From the NCBI GenBank assembly GCA_905250885.1, contig CAJNOQ010002428.1, positions 1-24,389 on the forward strand: a stretch of 24,389 bases of DNA, given 5' to 3'. The notes beneath the pieces are model-generated. The model searched no databases. It was not told where the DNA came from and saw only the letters and a list, made by a program, of their open reading frames with translations. Below are positions 10,292-19,666 of this stretch, in pieces. The DNA is from Didymodactylos carnosus. Taxonomy: Eukaryota > Rotifera > Eurotatoria > Philodinida > Philodinidae. Each line of letters opens with the position of its first letter. Positions within the stretch are counted from its first letter, which is position 1. The translations under genes were made by a program, and so were the position numbers.

Positions 10292-10874
10292 ATGCGTTCC
10301 AAAATACAATGATGTCGGATATTTTTCGAATAACTTTAAACAGAAATGAGATAGAAATCTGCGATTTTCAGTTTTGGAAACTAGACACCTGACCACATGT
10401 TGGATGGACTATGGATAATCGATCATGCCGAGTCTCGTGGCAATATTTTTTTTTCGAAAAGATTTAAAAATCTACCGAAAAGCCAGTTTTACGAAAAATT
10501 CGCTATTCACTCAAAAAACATCAGAACGAGCTCAAAACTTCAAAATGTAGAGTATTTAAGCTATTCTGTTGTCATCGGAAATCCGACACAACGCCCGAAT
10601 CGCAGAAAATCAAGGTCTCAGATTACTCCAATTTTGAAGAGAACACCCCGAGTTCTCAGTCCGTGAAAAAAAATTAATACATTCCTATGTGAATTTCGGA
10701 AAACCTCAGCTAGTTTCCAAAGATCCTCAGAAAAACCCGCTTAACAAGTTTTTCCGAAATTTGCTTTTGCTTACGGAAATATGTGGTCAGGTGTCTAGTT
10801 TTGAAAACTGTCTATCTCATTTCTGTGTAAAGTTATTCGAAAAATATCCGACATCATTGTATTTTGGAACACAT
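10292..10874. mobile_element. Nonautonomous element with about 100-bp terminal inverted repeats
   Basis: Left arm 10292-10401 and right arm 10780-10874 are nearly identical reverse complements. Both contain TTCCAAAATACAATGATGTC, GGATATTTTTCGAATAAC, AGAAATGAGATAG and CTAGACACCTGACCACAT. The left arm has about 10 extra bases (ATCTGCGATT). The inside carries a copy of repeat R1 and no intact gene. No target duplication was found at the ends. Confidence 0.8.
10405..10545. repeat. Dispersed repeat family R1, copy 2 (nested)
   Basis: Aligns closely with 13850-14025: ATAATCGATCATGCCGAGTC matches ATGATCGACCATGCTGAGTC, followed by TGGCAATATTT, TTTAAAAATCTA, CGAAAAG, AGTTTTACGAAAA and CTATTCACTCAAAAA. 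About 22 bases are missing relative to copies 1 and 3. It lies wholly inside the 10292-10874 element. Confidence 0.65.
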
Positions 10875-10887
10875 GGTAGATAATTAA

Positions 10888-10937
10888 GTAGATTAAACAT
10901 TTCTCTACACAATGAAAAGTGTCTCGGCTCTGAACGT
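10888..10937. repeat. Dispersed repeat R2 copy
   Basis: ATTAAACATTTCTCTACAC, AATGAAAAGTGTCTC and GGCTCTGAAC match, with substitutions, two segments at 12152-12410. Short and diverged. Confidence 0.4.
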
Positions 10938-11009
10938 TGATTCATTATGAAAATACAGCTGTTGTACCAGCAGCCCAAAAGTCGATTCGAGGGCTATCTG
11001 AAAAATGTG

Positions 11010-11342
11010 TCTAAAAGAGTGAAGTCGAGCAGGCGAAAATTGAATAAGTATACCAGTTAGTAGAAAATTGTTTCTCTACAAGATGTGATAGTTTTTTAAG
11101 TTAAAAGCTATTCCAATAAATCTCTATTAATCAAAGAAAAATCCCAAAACCGTGACGCTGCGACTGACAAAAAACGGTCAGAAGTGTCACAGCGTCACGG
11201 TTTTTCTGGTTTTTCTTTGATTGATGCAGATTAATTAGAATAGTTTTAAACTTAAAAGACTATTACATCTTGTAGAAGAAATACTTTTCTACGAACTGGT
11301 ATACTTGTTCAATTTTCGCCTGCTCGTCTTCACTCTTTTAGA
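11010..11342. mobile_element. Near-perfect 333-bp foldback element
   Basis: Left arm 11010-11160 and right arm 11190-11342 are about 150-bp reverse complements with few mismatches. Shared blocks include TCTAAAAGAGTGAAG, CGAGCAGGCGAAAATTGAA, AAGTATACCAGTT, CTACAAGATGT, ATCAAAGAAAAA and CCGTGACGCTG. The loop is 29 bp (11161-11189). A transcript from either strand would form a long duplex. No reading frame or obvious target duplication. Confidence 0.85.
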
Positions 11343-12151
11343 AAAAAAAGATACTAATCTTTATCATGTTGATGCTCTATGTGTTATTGGTCTACGTACC
11401 CACTTCAGTGACAATTTCAGTTAGCGAATTGCTGCCTTAGATGATTTTACATTTAGATATTACGCAAACAATCCACCGGCGTGGTCTGCATCTTCGCCTT
11501 GCCATGTAGCCGTGGTATTTTTTCTCTCACTGTAAACCCTTATCGTCAAGGATAATCATCTCGGTTCAGAATATTTTTATCAAAAAATAACTATTTCTAC
11601 ACGATATGGTACAGTTTTTCGTGAAAAATCGAATAACACATTTATTTTCAGTAGAAGTATCACGAAATTAGAGAAATTCATATTTTCGTGCGAACTAGTT
11701 CTCGACAGAAACCCTCTATCTCCATCAAACAAGGGATGTGCTATTTTACACTAACAGATATCGGTCGATACCATCGATCTTATATACTTAGAAGCACATT
11801 TTGGCAAATTTTCAGCCAGTTTCAGTGGCGAATGAACATGTCGGAAGCGTAGCACATCTACAATTAAGTACCTCAATAGTCACTGAAAACTTAAATTTTG
11901 ACTTTCAACAAATATACTTCCTATATTCATGTAGGAACGTGTTGCATATTTAAACGTTTATATAATACTCAAAATAAAGCTTTTTCGTTAGACCACGCTA
12001 CTTTAGAAGTATTGGAGAATGAAAACATGTTTGTTTTATCAACGTGTGTAATGAACTATATCATGTTAAAAAGTAGTTTAGAAAAACCACCCATTATTTT
12101 TTAAGTACTTTGCACTTTTATTTTTATTTTTGAGTTAAATATTGTGCATTA
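11343..12151. other. No gene recognised
   Basis: A 68-codon frame at 11898-12104 (Cys/Leu-rich, no recognised motif) is the longest and is not convincing. No repeat or RNA structure could be supported. Confidence 0.4.
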
Positions 12152-12410
12152 TAGAGTAAAGTGTCCTCTACAAAGCAGGACGATCCCCAGCTCTCCAACG
12201 GCTTCGGCTGAGAAGATACGAATTTTTTAAGGTTTGTTACTTTACGCTGAAAAAACCTTATTCTTTTACTCTCGACACTTTTCTCCCTTCCATCCCGTAC
12301 TTGATAAACTTTTCAAACAGTTCGTCTTTTAGAGTAAACATTTCTCTACAAAATGAGATGTCTCCCAGCTCTCCACCATCTTTTCTGATAGAGATATGAT
12401 TGTTTTGGAC
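12152..12410. repeat. Two direct copies of dispersed repeat R2
   Basis: AGAGTAAAGTGTCCTCTACAA with CCCCAGCTCTCCAACG (12154 onward) and AGAGTAAACATTTCTCTACA with TCCCAGCTCTCCACC (12331 onward) are direct repeats about 177 bp apart. They are related to 10888-10937. Confidence 0.5.
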
Positions 12411-13559
12411 GTTATATCACAAATGTGACTTTTTCAAAGGCTTCCAACAAAATAATCATAACTCTAAAAAGAGGGGTTACCTTTATTTTCTGTGACGGTG
12501 CACATTAGGATTCGACAAGGTATACACCACTGGATAGAGCAAGTCTTCATTTATAAGCTCATACATATCCCGTTTTGGGGTCAAAAATCACCCTCAAACT
12601 TATAGTCGCCTTTCAGTCCATCGTTTCGTACATTCACGAACACAGCATACATTAGTTACTACTCAATCAGGCCTTCTGAGCATTTAGATAGTTTTATTGT
12701 AAGAGAACATCACAGGTTTTGAACTTCGAATGCAACGTTGAACGTAGTGCAGAAGACGCACAAGGTTAGGAACCTTTTAACCTTGTAATGATATTTCAGC
12801 TCTCTACTTGTTATCATTTGCTATGGAAACTTCTGAAGTACTGTTGGTACTTTCATCTCTGCAATATTTATTTGTCCCTGTTCAAATACACGATGTGTAT
12901 TCAAATATTTTAGAACAGATCCGAAAGGCCTTGGATAGTCATAGAGTATACTTTTGATAATTGCATTACAACTTTGAAAAAATTTTCAAATGCAGATAAG
13001 TTCTACTATCTATAAAAAGAAACAAGTAGTCGATGATCTCCACGTTTTACCCGATAGATTTACTAGCTAATGTAGAAGGTGGCGATCACTAAATTTTCAG
13101 TGAAACTCGATGAGTCAAATTTTATATGACGGTAATATCTTGATAAAACTTCCACTTCTCTCTCATGTTATTTCACTGAAAAATCTTTTCCTGCCTCATT
13201 GTGCTCCTAAACCCATGATGAGTATCTCGTTAGATCATTATGGCTAGGAATAAATGCTGGACTCTTCGCTGTTCCAAGTGGCCAATATCCATTTCTATGG
13301 TTATAACGAAAACCGATTTCTACCGAAAAATTTTGCTTCTCGATGCGCTGAACTTTTGACAGTAACTTTCAAATATTATGCGCACTTTAAAACAAGAATA
13401 GGAGCTCATGAAGTTTTTTCATTCAGGATCTGCAAAAAATTAGCCAATAACTGTTCAGTAGCTACTAAATTCGTTAAGGAAGTGATCTGGAATCTCTGAG
13501 TCGAGGGGCTAAAGGTTATCGGTTGAATAACTTTTGATAGGAAAGAGCTAGAGAGCTAC
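12411..13559. other. No gene firmly recognised
   Basis: Holds a small reading frame at 12823-12957, listed separately. An 81-codon frame at 13254-13499 starts MLDSSLFQVANIHFYGYNEN and has no recognised domain and no supporting context. Confidence 0.35.
12823..12957 (+). CDS. Small unrecognised reading frame or orphan exon, 44 aa
   Basis: METSEVLLVLSSLQYLFVPV is followed by QIHDVYSNILEQIRKALDSH and a TGA. The frame is open upstream through LYLLSFA to a possible acceptor (GATATTTCAG at 12790-12799). The alternation of Leu/Val with polar residues looks protein-like rather than random. It could be a last exon of a lost gene. No family recognised, and no neighbour suggests a role. Confidence 0.2.
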   Translation: METSEVLLVLSSLQYLFVPVQIHDVYSNILEQIRKALDSHRVYF

Positions 13560-13619
13560 GGCTTTCACCATTCGAAAGAAGAGGATTGGAGACATGTTTT
13601 CAAAGCCAAAACTATTCCA

Positions 13620-14060
13620 GAAGAGCTTTCTGAACAGCTTTTCTAGGAAATCTTTGGATAACTAGGCCGTATGTAAAAACTTACCAATAGGATTGTATCG
13701 ATTTTTTTCATGGGCTAGTAGCTCGAGATGTCCTCACAAAAACAGGAGTCAAGCAACATCTTGATTTCTCGCGATTCGTGGGTTGTATTACGGACTTCCT
13801 ACGAGTCCCAGGACCGCACCCGTTGACTAGTGGTAGCCTTGAAGACGGATGGAGTATGAATGATCGACCATGCTGAGTCTCATGGCAATATTTGTATTTA
13901 AAGGGAATTTTAAAAATCTATCGAAAAGCGAGTTTTACGAAAATTGTTTTTTTAGACTGTTTTCACCTAATATTAAAAATTTCACTATTCACTCAAAAAG
14001 CATCAGAACGAGTTCAAAACCTAAGGATATGATTAAAGTTGTCATCTTGGAAAACTTTAG
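13620..14060. repeat. Dispersed repeat family R1, copy 3
   Basis: The best-preserved copy. Its first half matches 9160-9320 and its second half matches both 9445-9560 and 10405-10545. Together the three copies suggest an ancestral unit of at least 400 bp. The reading frames across it are open only in short stretches and differ between copies. Confidence 0.6.
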
Positions 14061-14834
14061 GATTTTTTAAATTTCTTTCAAGTTGTATATGCCAATGTAT
14101 GTATGTGTCCATAATACAAGCAAAGAACCAGAATTAAACAGAATAAAATAAATTAGAATTTAAATACGACAGAACGACCTGCGTTGATGATGGACTGATT
14201 TACGAAATTCGGAAATCAACCCATTTATCTAACCATTAGATTAGCAAGAAATACCTCGAAAACCTACGTAGAGAAGCAGTATTTTGATGGGTGACCCCAT
14301 TTTTGGGTCGAGATGACCCCCATCATGAAGACCACCATTCGATAGAGAATTGAATTCTACATGTTACACAAACAAAACGAGAGTTTACAGAAGCTCATAG
14401 ACGAATACTTTTGCTTGGGTTGGTTTCTCTTCTAGTAGACATAATCCTGAGATATTTACTTTTATTACGCTTTGTTAAAAGAATATAATAAATTAATGAA
14501 TGATTCAACAAAGATAGAGATGTTTCATTCGAGAAAATGAGCGAACTGTTAACTTAATAGTTTGTCTGCTCTTAAAAGCGTTAAGATAGGACGATAGAAA
14601 GCGACAACATTAAAGAACGAGCGTGGACGGACGATCAAATTTGTATTTCTTTATGGAGTGCAAAAAAGTGCGATACCATAATCCGTTCTTTTCTCTTCTA
14701 CCTTATCTTTTAACAATTTAAAGTACAATATTGACAAAGCTATAAAAAGGTATATTTGCCTGTGATCATTTAAAAGAATCCATTCATGCACTATAAAATA
14801 AAATCTATTACGTGGACTTATTATTGCCTGAAAA
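14061..14834. other. No gene recognised
   Basis: AT-rich. One imperfect palindrome is seen at 14284-14325 (TGATGGGTGACCCC ... GGGTC ... CCCATCA). Nothing else could be supported. Confidence 0.4.
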
Positions 14835-14970
14835 ACTCTTTTCCGGTTCTAAGCTGAGAACCGAGAACCGTGGTTCGTTTCATTTCTGTATGACGAACCG
14901 GAACCGCGATATTTTTCCGTTAGGGTCTAACTATAGGATCGGAACCAAGAACCGAACATCTATAGTAAAC
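14835..14970. repeat. GAACCG/CGGTTC-rich repeat upstream of the b5 reductase gene
   Basis: CCGGTTCTAAG, GAGAACCGAGAACCGTGG, GACGAACCGGAACCGCG and GATCGGAACCAAGAACCGAAC occur within 120 bp. The arms can pair with each other. The right end (GAACATCTATAG) resembles ends of short hAT-like elements. It stops about 140 bp before the start codon at 15112, so it overlaps the likely upstream region of that gene. Confidence 0.5.
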
Positions 14971-15111
14971 ACGTATACAAGTATGCACTTTGTCATCTCA
15001 GTTAACCAAAAAGTGGTTGCAATAAAGAGTCACTTATAATTCATCTGTCTGTCTCCTGCGAAGTATATTTCCATCAACATCACCATAAAACATTTTATTT
15101 CTGTTTCGAAG

Positions 15112-16090
15112 ATGGGGTGTAAACAATCTGTGGTAACGGTAACTCCGCTTGATGAGCCATCAAAAGTAAACGCACTTTCGCTGACAACCGATGGTTTGGA
15201 TGCGAATAACTTTCGTTCAATTACATTGTCAAAAATACACGAGGTCAATCACAACACAAAACTGTTTACATTCACGTTCGACGATCCTAAATCAATATTA
15301 AACATGAAAATTTCATCATGTACCGTGCTCAAAGCAAATATTGACGGGGAAGACGTCTACCGGCCATATACACCAACCACACGACCTAACACTCAAGGCT
15401 ATCTCGAATTTCTAATCAAATACTATCCACAAGGTGTTATGTCAAAATATATACATAACATGAAAATCGGGGATAAAATTGAGATTAAAGGACCAGGCAA
15501 GTAGTATCTCATATTGTTGTTTAATAAATATTTACTTTATATCTCTTCTAGTACCAAAGTATGATTATCAGCCGCATAAATTTAAAAGTTTAACACTGAT
15601 TGCTGGTGGTACTGGTCTAACCCCGATGTTACAAATGATTGAAGAAGTTTTGTTCAATGCGGATGACACAACGACTATCACGCTACTATATGCAAATACA
15701 AGTTTCGCCGATATTCTAATCAAAGGTGATCTCGATAAATTGGCGCAAAAATATTATGACCGATTTAAATGTTATTATACAATTAGTAGTGTTGCCGATA
15801 CAGCGGAGGATCAAGCATGGACAGGAGAAAGAGGGTAAGTAGGATTCAGTAGCGATTGAAAACCTTATACTTTGTACGATCGTTTTAGTCACATAACGAC
15901 GAGTATGCTAGAAAAGTTGATCCCAATGCCGAGTAATGGGGATGATGAGAGTATTATGGTTATGGTTTGTGGACCACCTGGCTTTATGCGGTTGATCTGT
16001 GGTGAGAAGACGCCTGATTACAAGCAAGGTGAAGTCAGCGGACTGTTGAAACAAGTGGGTTTTACGGAAAAAAATGTTTTCAAATTTTGA
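15112..16090 (+). CDS. NADH-cytochrome b5 reductase-like flavoprotein (3 exons, 289 aa)
   Basis: Exons 15112-15496, 15552-15834 and 15889-16090 join in frame to 870 nt. The family moves electrons from NADH through FAD to cytochrome b5, supporting lipid desaturation and other reductions. Visible marks: FAD-binding RPYTPT (84-89), the second flavin segment GVMSKYIHNMKIGD (108-121), NADH-binding AGGTGLTPMLQM (146-157), CGPPGF (250-255) and the C-terminal VFKF. The segment between KGP and the glycine motif is short and reads VPKYDYQPHKFKS. That, and the GEKTPDYKQGEVSGLLK ending, are closer to fungal and plant mitochondrial-type enzymes than to animal CYB5R as I know them. The N-terminus MGCKQS has Gly2 and Cys3, a candidate myristoyl/palmitoyl anchor instead of a membrane helix. 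Intron 1 has a GC donor. The last exon is unbroken to TGA; ATTAAA at 16261 might be a polyadenylation signal. Enzyme class is firm; location and origin are inferred. Confidence 0.9.
15497..15502 (+). other. Non-canonical GC splice donor of b5 reductase intron 1
   Basis: The exon ends CCAG and the intron begins GCAAGT; the acceptor is TCTCTTCTAG at 15542-15551. This phase-1 join gives KGP-VPKYDY and keeps the frame. Using the GT at 15501 leads to an in-frame stop shortly after the junction. Confidence 0.75.
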
Positions 16091-16493
16091 GCGACATAAC
16101 TCTATTTCAAGACATAAAAACAAACCTATTTCGCCTATAGCGTTCTTTAAAACAGTGTCTGTTCAGCTGCAATTTCTTGTTTTAAAACATGAAGGATTAC
16201 AATTGTAATCACTAACAACCAAAAAATATATGTGTACCACACATAGAATCACGTTAAATAATTAAAGCCAGGACCACATCAGATACAATCATGCGATAAA
16301 CTAATCTCTAATATTCCTTCTCTCTTCAGGAAAATTTTAGTTTTTGAGTTAAACACGATGGATTGATTATAGGAGAAAAAATTCTCTGCAAGGCAGAACC
16401 ACAGAAATCACTGAAAACATTTTGATTTTTCATTTCTAACCCTGGTTAAGTTGATACTTTACTGTTATCTGTACAACAATGCATTTACATATG
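16091..16493. other. 3' region of the b5 reductase gene, otherwise empty
   Basis: AT-rich sequence with a possible ATTAAA signal at 16261. No reading frame or RNA structure is supportable. Confidence 0.4.
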
Positions 16494-16819
16494 GAGTGGA
16501 AACAGATTTGGGGCTGGAGGGTTTTTACAGACGAGAAAAACCTTTTTTACAAGTTACTTATAATCATAAGGTCATGACTAATATACTGTACTCGAGCTAC
16601 TTATGGTTATTTTATTCATAAAGGTAAGATTATAAGTAGCCGGCAGAAAAACTAGTTACTTTTGGTTAGTTTACAACAATGTCTCCCATCTCAGTAAGGA
16701 GCAGACCTGAGGAGAGATACTTTATATTAGTCATGACCTTATGATTATAAAGTAACTTGCAAAAAAGATTTTTCTTTAACTCGTCTGCAAAAGAGCTCCA
16801 GCCAGATCTGTTTCGACTC
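16494..16819. mobile_element. Nonautonomous element with about 90-bp terminal inverted repeats
   Basis: Left arm 16494-16585 and right arm 16723-16819 are reverse complements. The inner 27 bp (16559-16585 and 16723-16749) are identical and include TCATAAGGTCATGACTAATA. The outer part is diverged but clear (GAGTSGAAACAGAT, GGCTGGAG, CAGACGAG). A possible short direct repeat ATATG flanks it (16489-16493, 16821-16825), off by one base on the right. Confidence 0.75.
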
Positions 16820-17240
16820 GATATGATAATGTTCCATGATATGGGTAATAATGTACATCTTTCCTTGTCGAAGCTATAGAACTGTTGATGTAAAGCATAT
16901 TCACTCTAAAACAACATAGTTGTCAAATTCTTTTCTTAGCATCTATGTCAAACAAGATTATTCATCAACAGTTTTAGGCATCCTGTCCCTTAAAATAAGC
17001 TTCTCGCTCTCCTCCGTTACTACCTTCTAAACACCCGGACTTAGAATAAAATACTAGTGATAATATTATTTCCGTCGCACCCGTTACTTAGGCAAATTCA
17101 TATCGGAAAAACTTCAAAATAGCCCTATAAAAATATTCACAACCTAAATTTAACCTAACCTATTAATGTTTTCGGTAACCTAAGAAAAATGTAGAAAACA
17201 AAAACAGCGAAAAGGAAAACGTAGAAAGGAAAATGTAGAT

Positions 17241-17611
17241 GAGTCATTTGCAACTTTATTGTACAATTGGTGAAAAAGAGTGAAAGTGACTTTAAACAAA
17301 ATTTGATTAATACCTCTTGTTCTCGGCTGTTTTCTGAGCCTAACGCACTATTTGCTTTTTGCTTTTCGTTCTTTCTTTTGTTAGAAAAACTTACTTTTCT
17401 CTCAATAAGTCATCTAAAAACAGGTTTTTGTTGACTTTTGATAGGTTATCTTGATGAGTTATTGAGATATCGAGCAGAGATTTTCTGTGGTAGTGAAGCA
17501 AGCGATAAGTGATAAAACAAAAAAAAGAATTTCGAAATCTGTTTCCAGAAACCGGAGTAATTTTAAAAATATGACAAAAACTCGATTGTACAATAAAGTT
17601 GCAAATGACTC
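17241..17611. mobile_element. MITE with perfect 27-bp inverted ends and AGAT duplication
   Basis: The first 27 bases (17241-17267, starting GAGTCATTTGCAACTTTATT) are the exact reverse complement of 17585-17611. AGAT occurs immediately outside both ends (17237-17240 and 17612-17615). The interior has no reading frame. Four-base duplications occur in several transposon superfamilies, so I do not assign one. Confidence 0.75.
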
Positions 17612-17615
17612 AGAT

Positions 17616-17914
17616 ATGAGTTTAATATCGAAAGAAAATATATGAGAAGAAAAACCAGAAAGAAAAATCGCAAAAAGATTTCAAACACTTAAAACAAGAT
17701 TCGATAACGGTGGAATCGAAGCAAAGCAATTGTTGAATGGATTGGCTTTATTACTTGGATCTCACAAAAAACAGAACTAAAATTTATAAATTTCACTTTT
17801 TTTTATATGAGCCGAATAAAAATTTTTTCTAGCTAATAGTATTACAACAGTCTTATTTTTTTATATCGTTCTTTTGATATAATCGAAATAAAAAAATTTT
17901 CTATACTAATATTA
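17616..17914. other. No gene recognised
   Basis: AT-rich spacer between the MITE and the TTCGACATTTTCC array. Nothing supportable. Confidence 0.4.
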
Positions 17915-18084
17915 TTTCGACATTTTCCTTTTTACTTTTTCCTTTTTTCTATTTTCCTCATTCGTCAACCTGAATTTCGCTATTTTCCAGTTCGACATTT
18001 TCCTCTTCGGCATTTTCCTGATTTTTTTTCGACGTTTTTCTGTTCGATGGTTTCCTTTTCTGCGTTTTCCACCAAACCCATTTG
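17915..18084. repeat. Second TTCGACATTTTCC-type tandem array
   Basis: About ten imperfect copies, several written as TTTCGACATTTTCC, TTCGGCATTTTCC or TTCGACGTTTTTC, end in TTTTCCACCAAACCC. Same family, orientation and ending as 1-134. A few inverted units (GGAAAACGTAGAAAGGAAAA) lie at 17214-17236. Confidence 0.7.
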
Positions 18085-18601
18085 AATTAGGAGCAACTTC
18101 GATTTTTCACCTAATTTCCGCCTGGATGTCCACTGTGAGTAGTACCTCACGTGCGAAGTACAAAAGATGCTGACAAAATGAATTAACCATTTTTTAAATG
18201 AAAGTTTTTGTGCCAGAAGAAATAGTTCTCCGCCCTGTCGGTTCCAGTTACTTTCAGTCTTTTTTTCTTGAAAACTTTCTTCCCTTTTTATAACTCTCAA
18301 AACACAATCCTTTTTATATTTATATTTCCAGTTAGAAATAAACGTTGAAATTTTACTATCTGGGCTCAGCTGCAAAGAGCAACTGAACGTAGTCGAGTGA
18401 GTAAAAAAGTTTAAATATGCGGTTTTTCACAAATTATTAATTGGCCTGGATCGACGATGTAAAGTTTTAGGAAGAATTATTTTATATACACTCAATTCAA
18501 ACTGATTTCATCTCAGAACTCAGATGAAATCTAAAAAACAGATCAAGAACGTATCATCGTGTCCTGAACTATAAGACTCTTGCTCAACTATTTTTACTGT
18601 C

Positions 18602-19570
18602 ATGTTTAGGATCATGTCTTCGAATAATACGCTGACAATAATGAGTGACTTACCATCATTTAATAAGAAAGTATTCTTTGTATTATTAGTATTACAAGTA
18701 TTGTCTGCCGGATGTTCACTCTATCTGTTCTACCAATTTAGACGTAATCGTCAGCTAAGACAATCTATAAATAATCATGTTTTTATTTTATTGTTATGCA
18801 TCAGTTTTCTCTATGTCACTACTGCATTACCCATGATCCAACAATATCTGCACAATTCGCATGTTTATCCAACATCCAACATTTATTGTTCTTTTGCAAA
18901 TTTTTATCATTATTCATTATCTATAAGCAACGGTTATTTGATGGCATTTGCATGCATTGAAAGGCATCTTTTAATATTTAATGTTAATCACATGCGACTA
19001 AAGCATAAAAAGTTTCTTTATCATTATTTCCCAATGGCATTATGCATCCTTTATCCAGTTTTATTTTATATTACTGTTATATATTTGTATCAATGTGGAA
19101 ATTACTATGATTATACTCAAATATTATGCTCGGCGCCTTGCTATATCTTTTCTAACAGTGTACTGCCAACTGTTGATGCTATCCTGAATGCCCTTGTACC
19201 ATTCATTGTCATTATTGTTGCGAGTGCATTATTATTTGTTCGCGTTTTATGTCATAAACGGCAGATGAAACTTCAAACATTCAAATGGAAACGTGATCGT
19301 AAAATGCTTATCCAGTTATTTCTAATTCTTACGTTATACACAATCTTTTCTCTGCCGCCAACTATTAATTATCTGTTGCAATTAGTCCAGTCGACGTGGG
19401 TTGCCACATTAACTCAAGTTTTGGTTGTTCTTGACTTATTACCCTATTGTATTCTTATATTTTATCCATTTATTTGTCTTTGTAGTTATCCAGATTTACT
19501 CAAAAAGTTTAGTACACAACAAAACACTATTGTGCCAATTAAATATACAGTAAACACTCGTAATACATGA
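18602..19570 (+). CDS. Rhodopsin-like orphan GPCR, single exon, 322 aa
   Basis: A seven-helix receptor of the plasma membrane that presumably signals through heterotrimeric G proteins; the ligand is unknown. Helices are at about 22-46, 57-80, 96-126, 137-163, 189-215, 234-260 and 267-295. The extracellular end of helix 3 has C96, and the second outer loop offers C165, C176 and C180 as disulfide partners. The DRY motif is ERH (120-122). The helix 6 CWxP is replaced by FSLPP (249-253), and helix 7 has LLPYCILIFYPF in place of NPxxY. The N-terminus has a glycosylation site (NNT) and no signal peptide. This matches the large family of divergent, intron-less GPCRs I associate with bdelloid rotifers. 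ATG at 18602 is used; ATG at 18614 is an equally possible start and would remove only four residues. No frameshift or stop inside. Ligand and coupling cannot be read from sequence. Confidence 0.88.
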   Translation: MFRIMSSNNTLTIMSDLPSFNKKVFFVLLVLQVLSAGCSLYLFYQFRRNRQLRQSINNHVFILLLCISFLYVTTALPMIQQYLHNSHVYPTSNIYCSFANFYHYSLSISNGYLMAFACIERHLLIFNVNHMRLKHKKFLYHYFPMALCILYPVLFYITVIYLYQCGNYYDYTQILCSAPCYIFSNSVLPTVDAILNALVPFIVIIVASALLFVRVLCHKRQMKLQTFKWKRDRKMLIQLFLILTLYTIFSLPPTINYLLQLVQSTWVATLTQVLVVLDLLPYCILIFYPFICLCSYPDLLKKFSTQQNTIVPIKYTVNTRNT

Positions 19571-19666
19571 AATAACCACGGTTACGTTCGTATTAACTAA
19601 TGTCATGACTTGCTGATGGACCATGAATATTGTCTTCAAATCCTTCAAACTAGTTGACCTATAGGC

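Noticed and set aside
13254..13499. 81-codon plus-strand frame
   Set aside because: No recognisable domain, no splice or start context, and adjacent to repeat R1; could be chance.
15030..15248. Minus-strand frame opposite the start of the b5 reductase gene
   Set aside because: Antisense shadow of a clearly coding exon.
15908..16123. Minus-strand frame opposite the last b5 reductase exon
   Set aside because: Antisense shadow of a clearly coding exon.
17980..18375. 131-codon minus-strand frame with Glu/Lys-rich tail
   Set aside because: The tail is the TTCGACATTTTCC array read backwards, and the rest has no domain. Length alone does not make it a gene.
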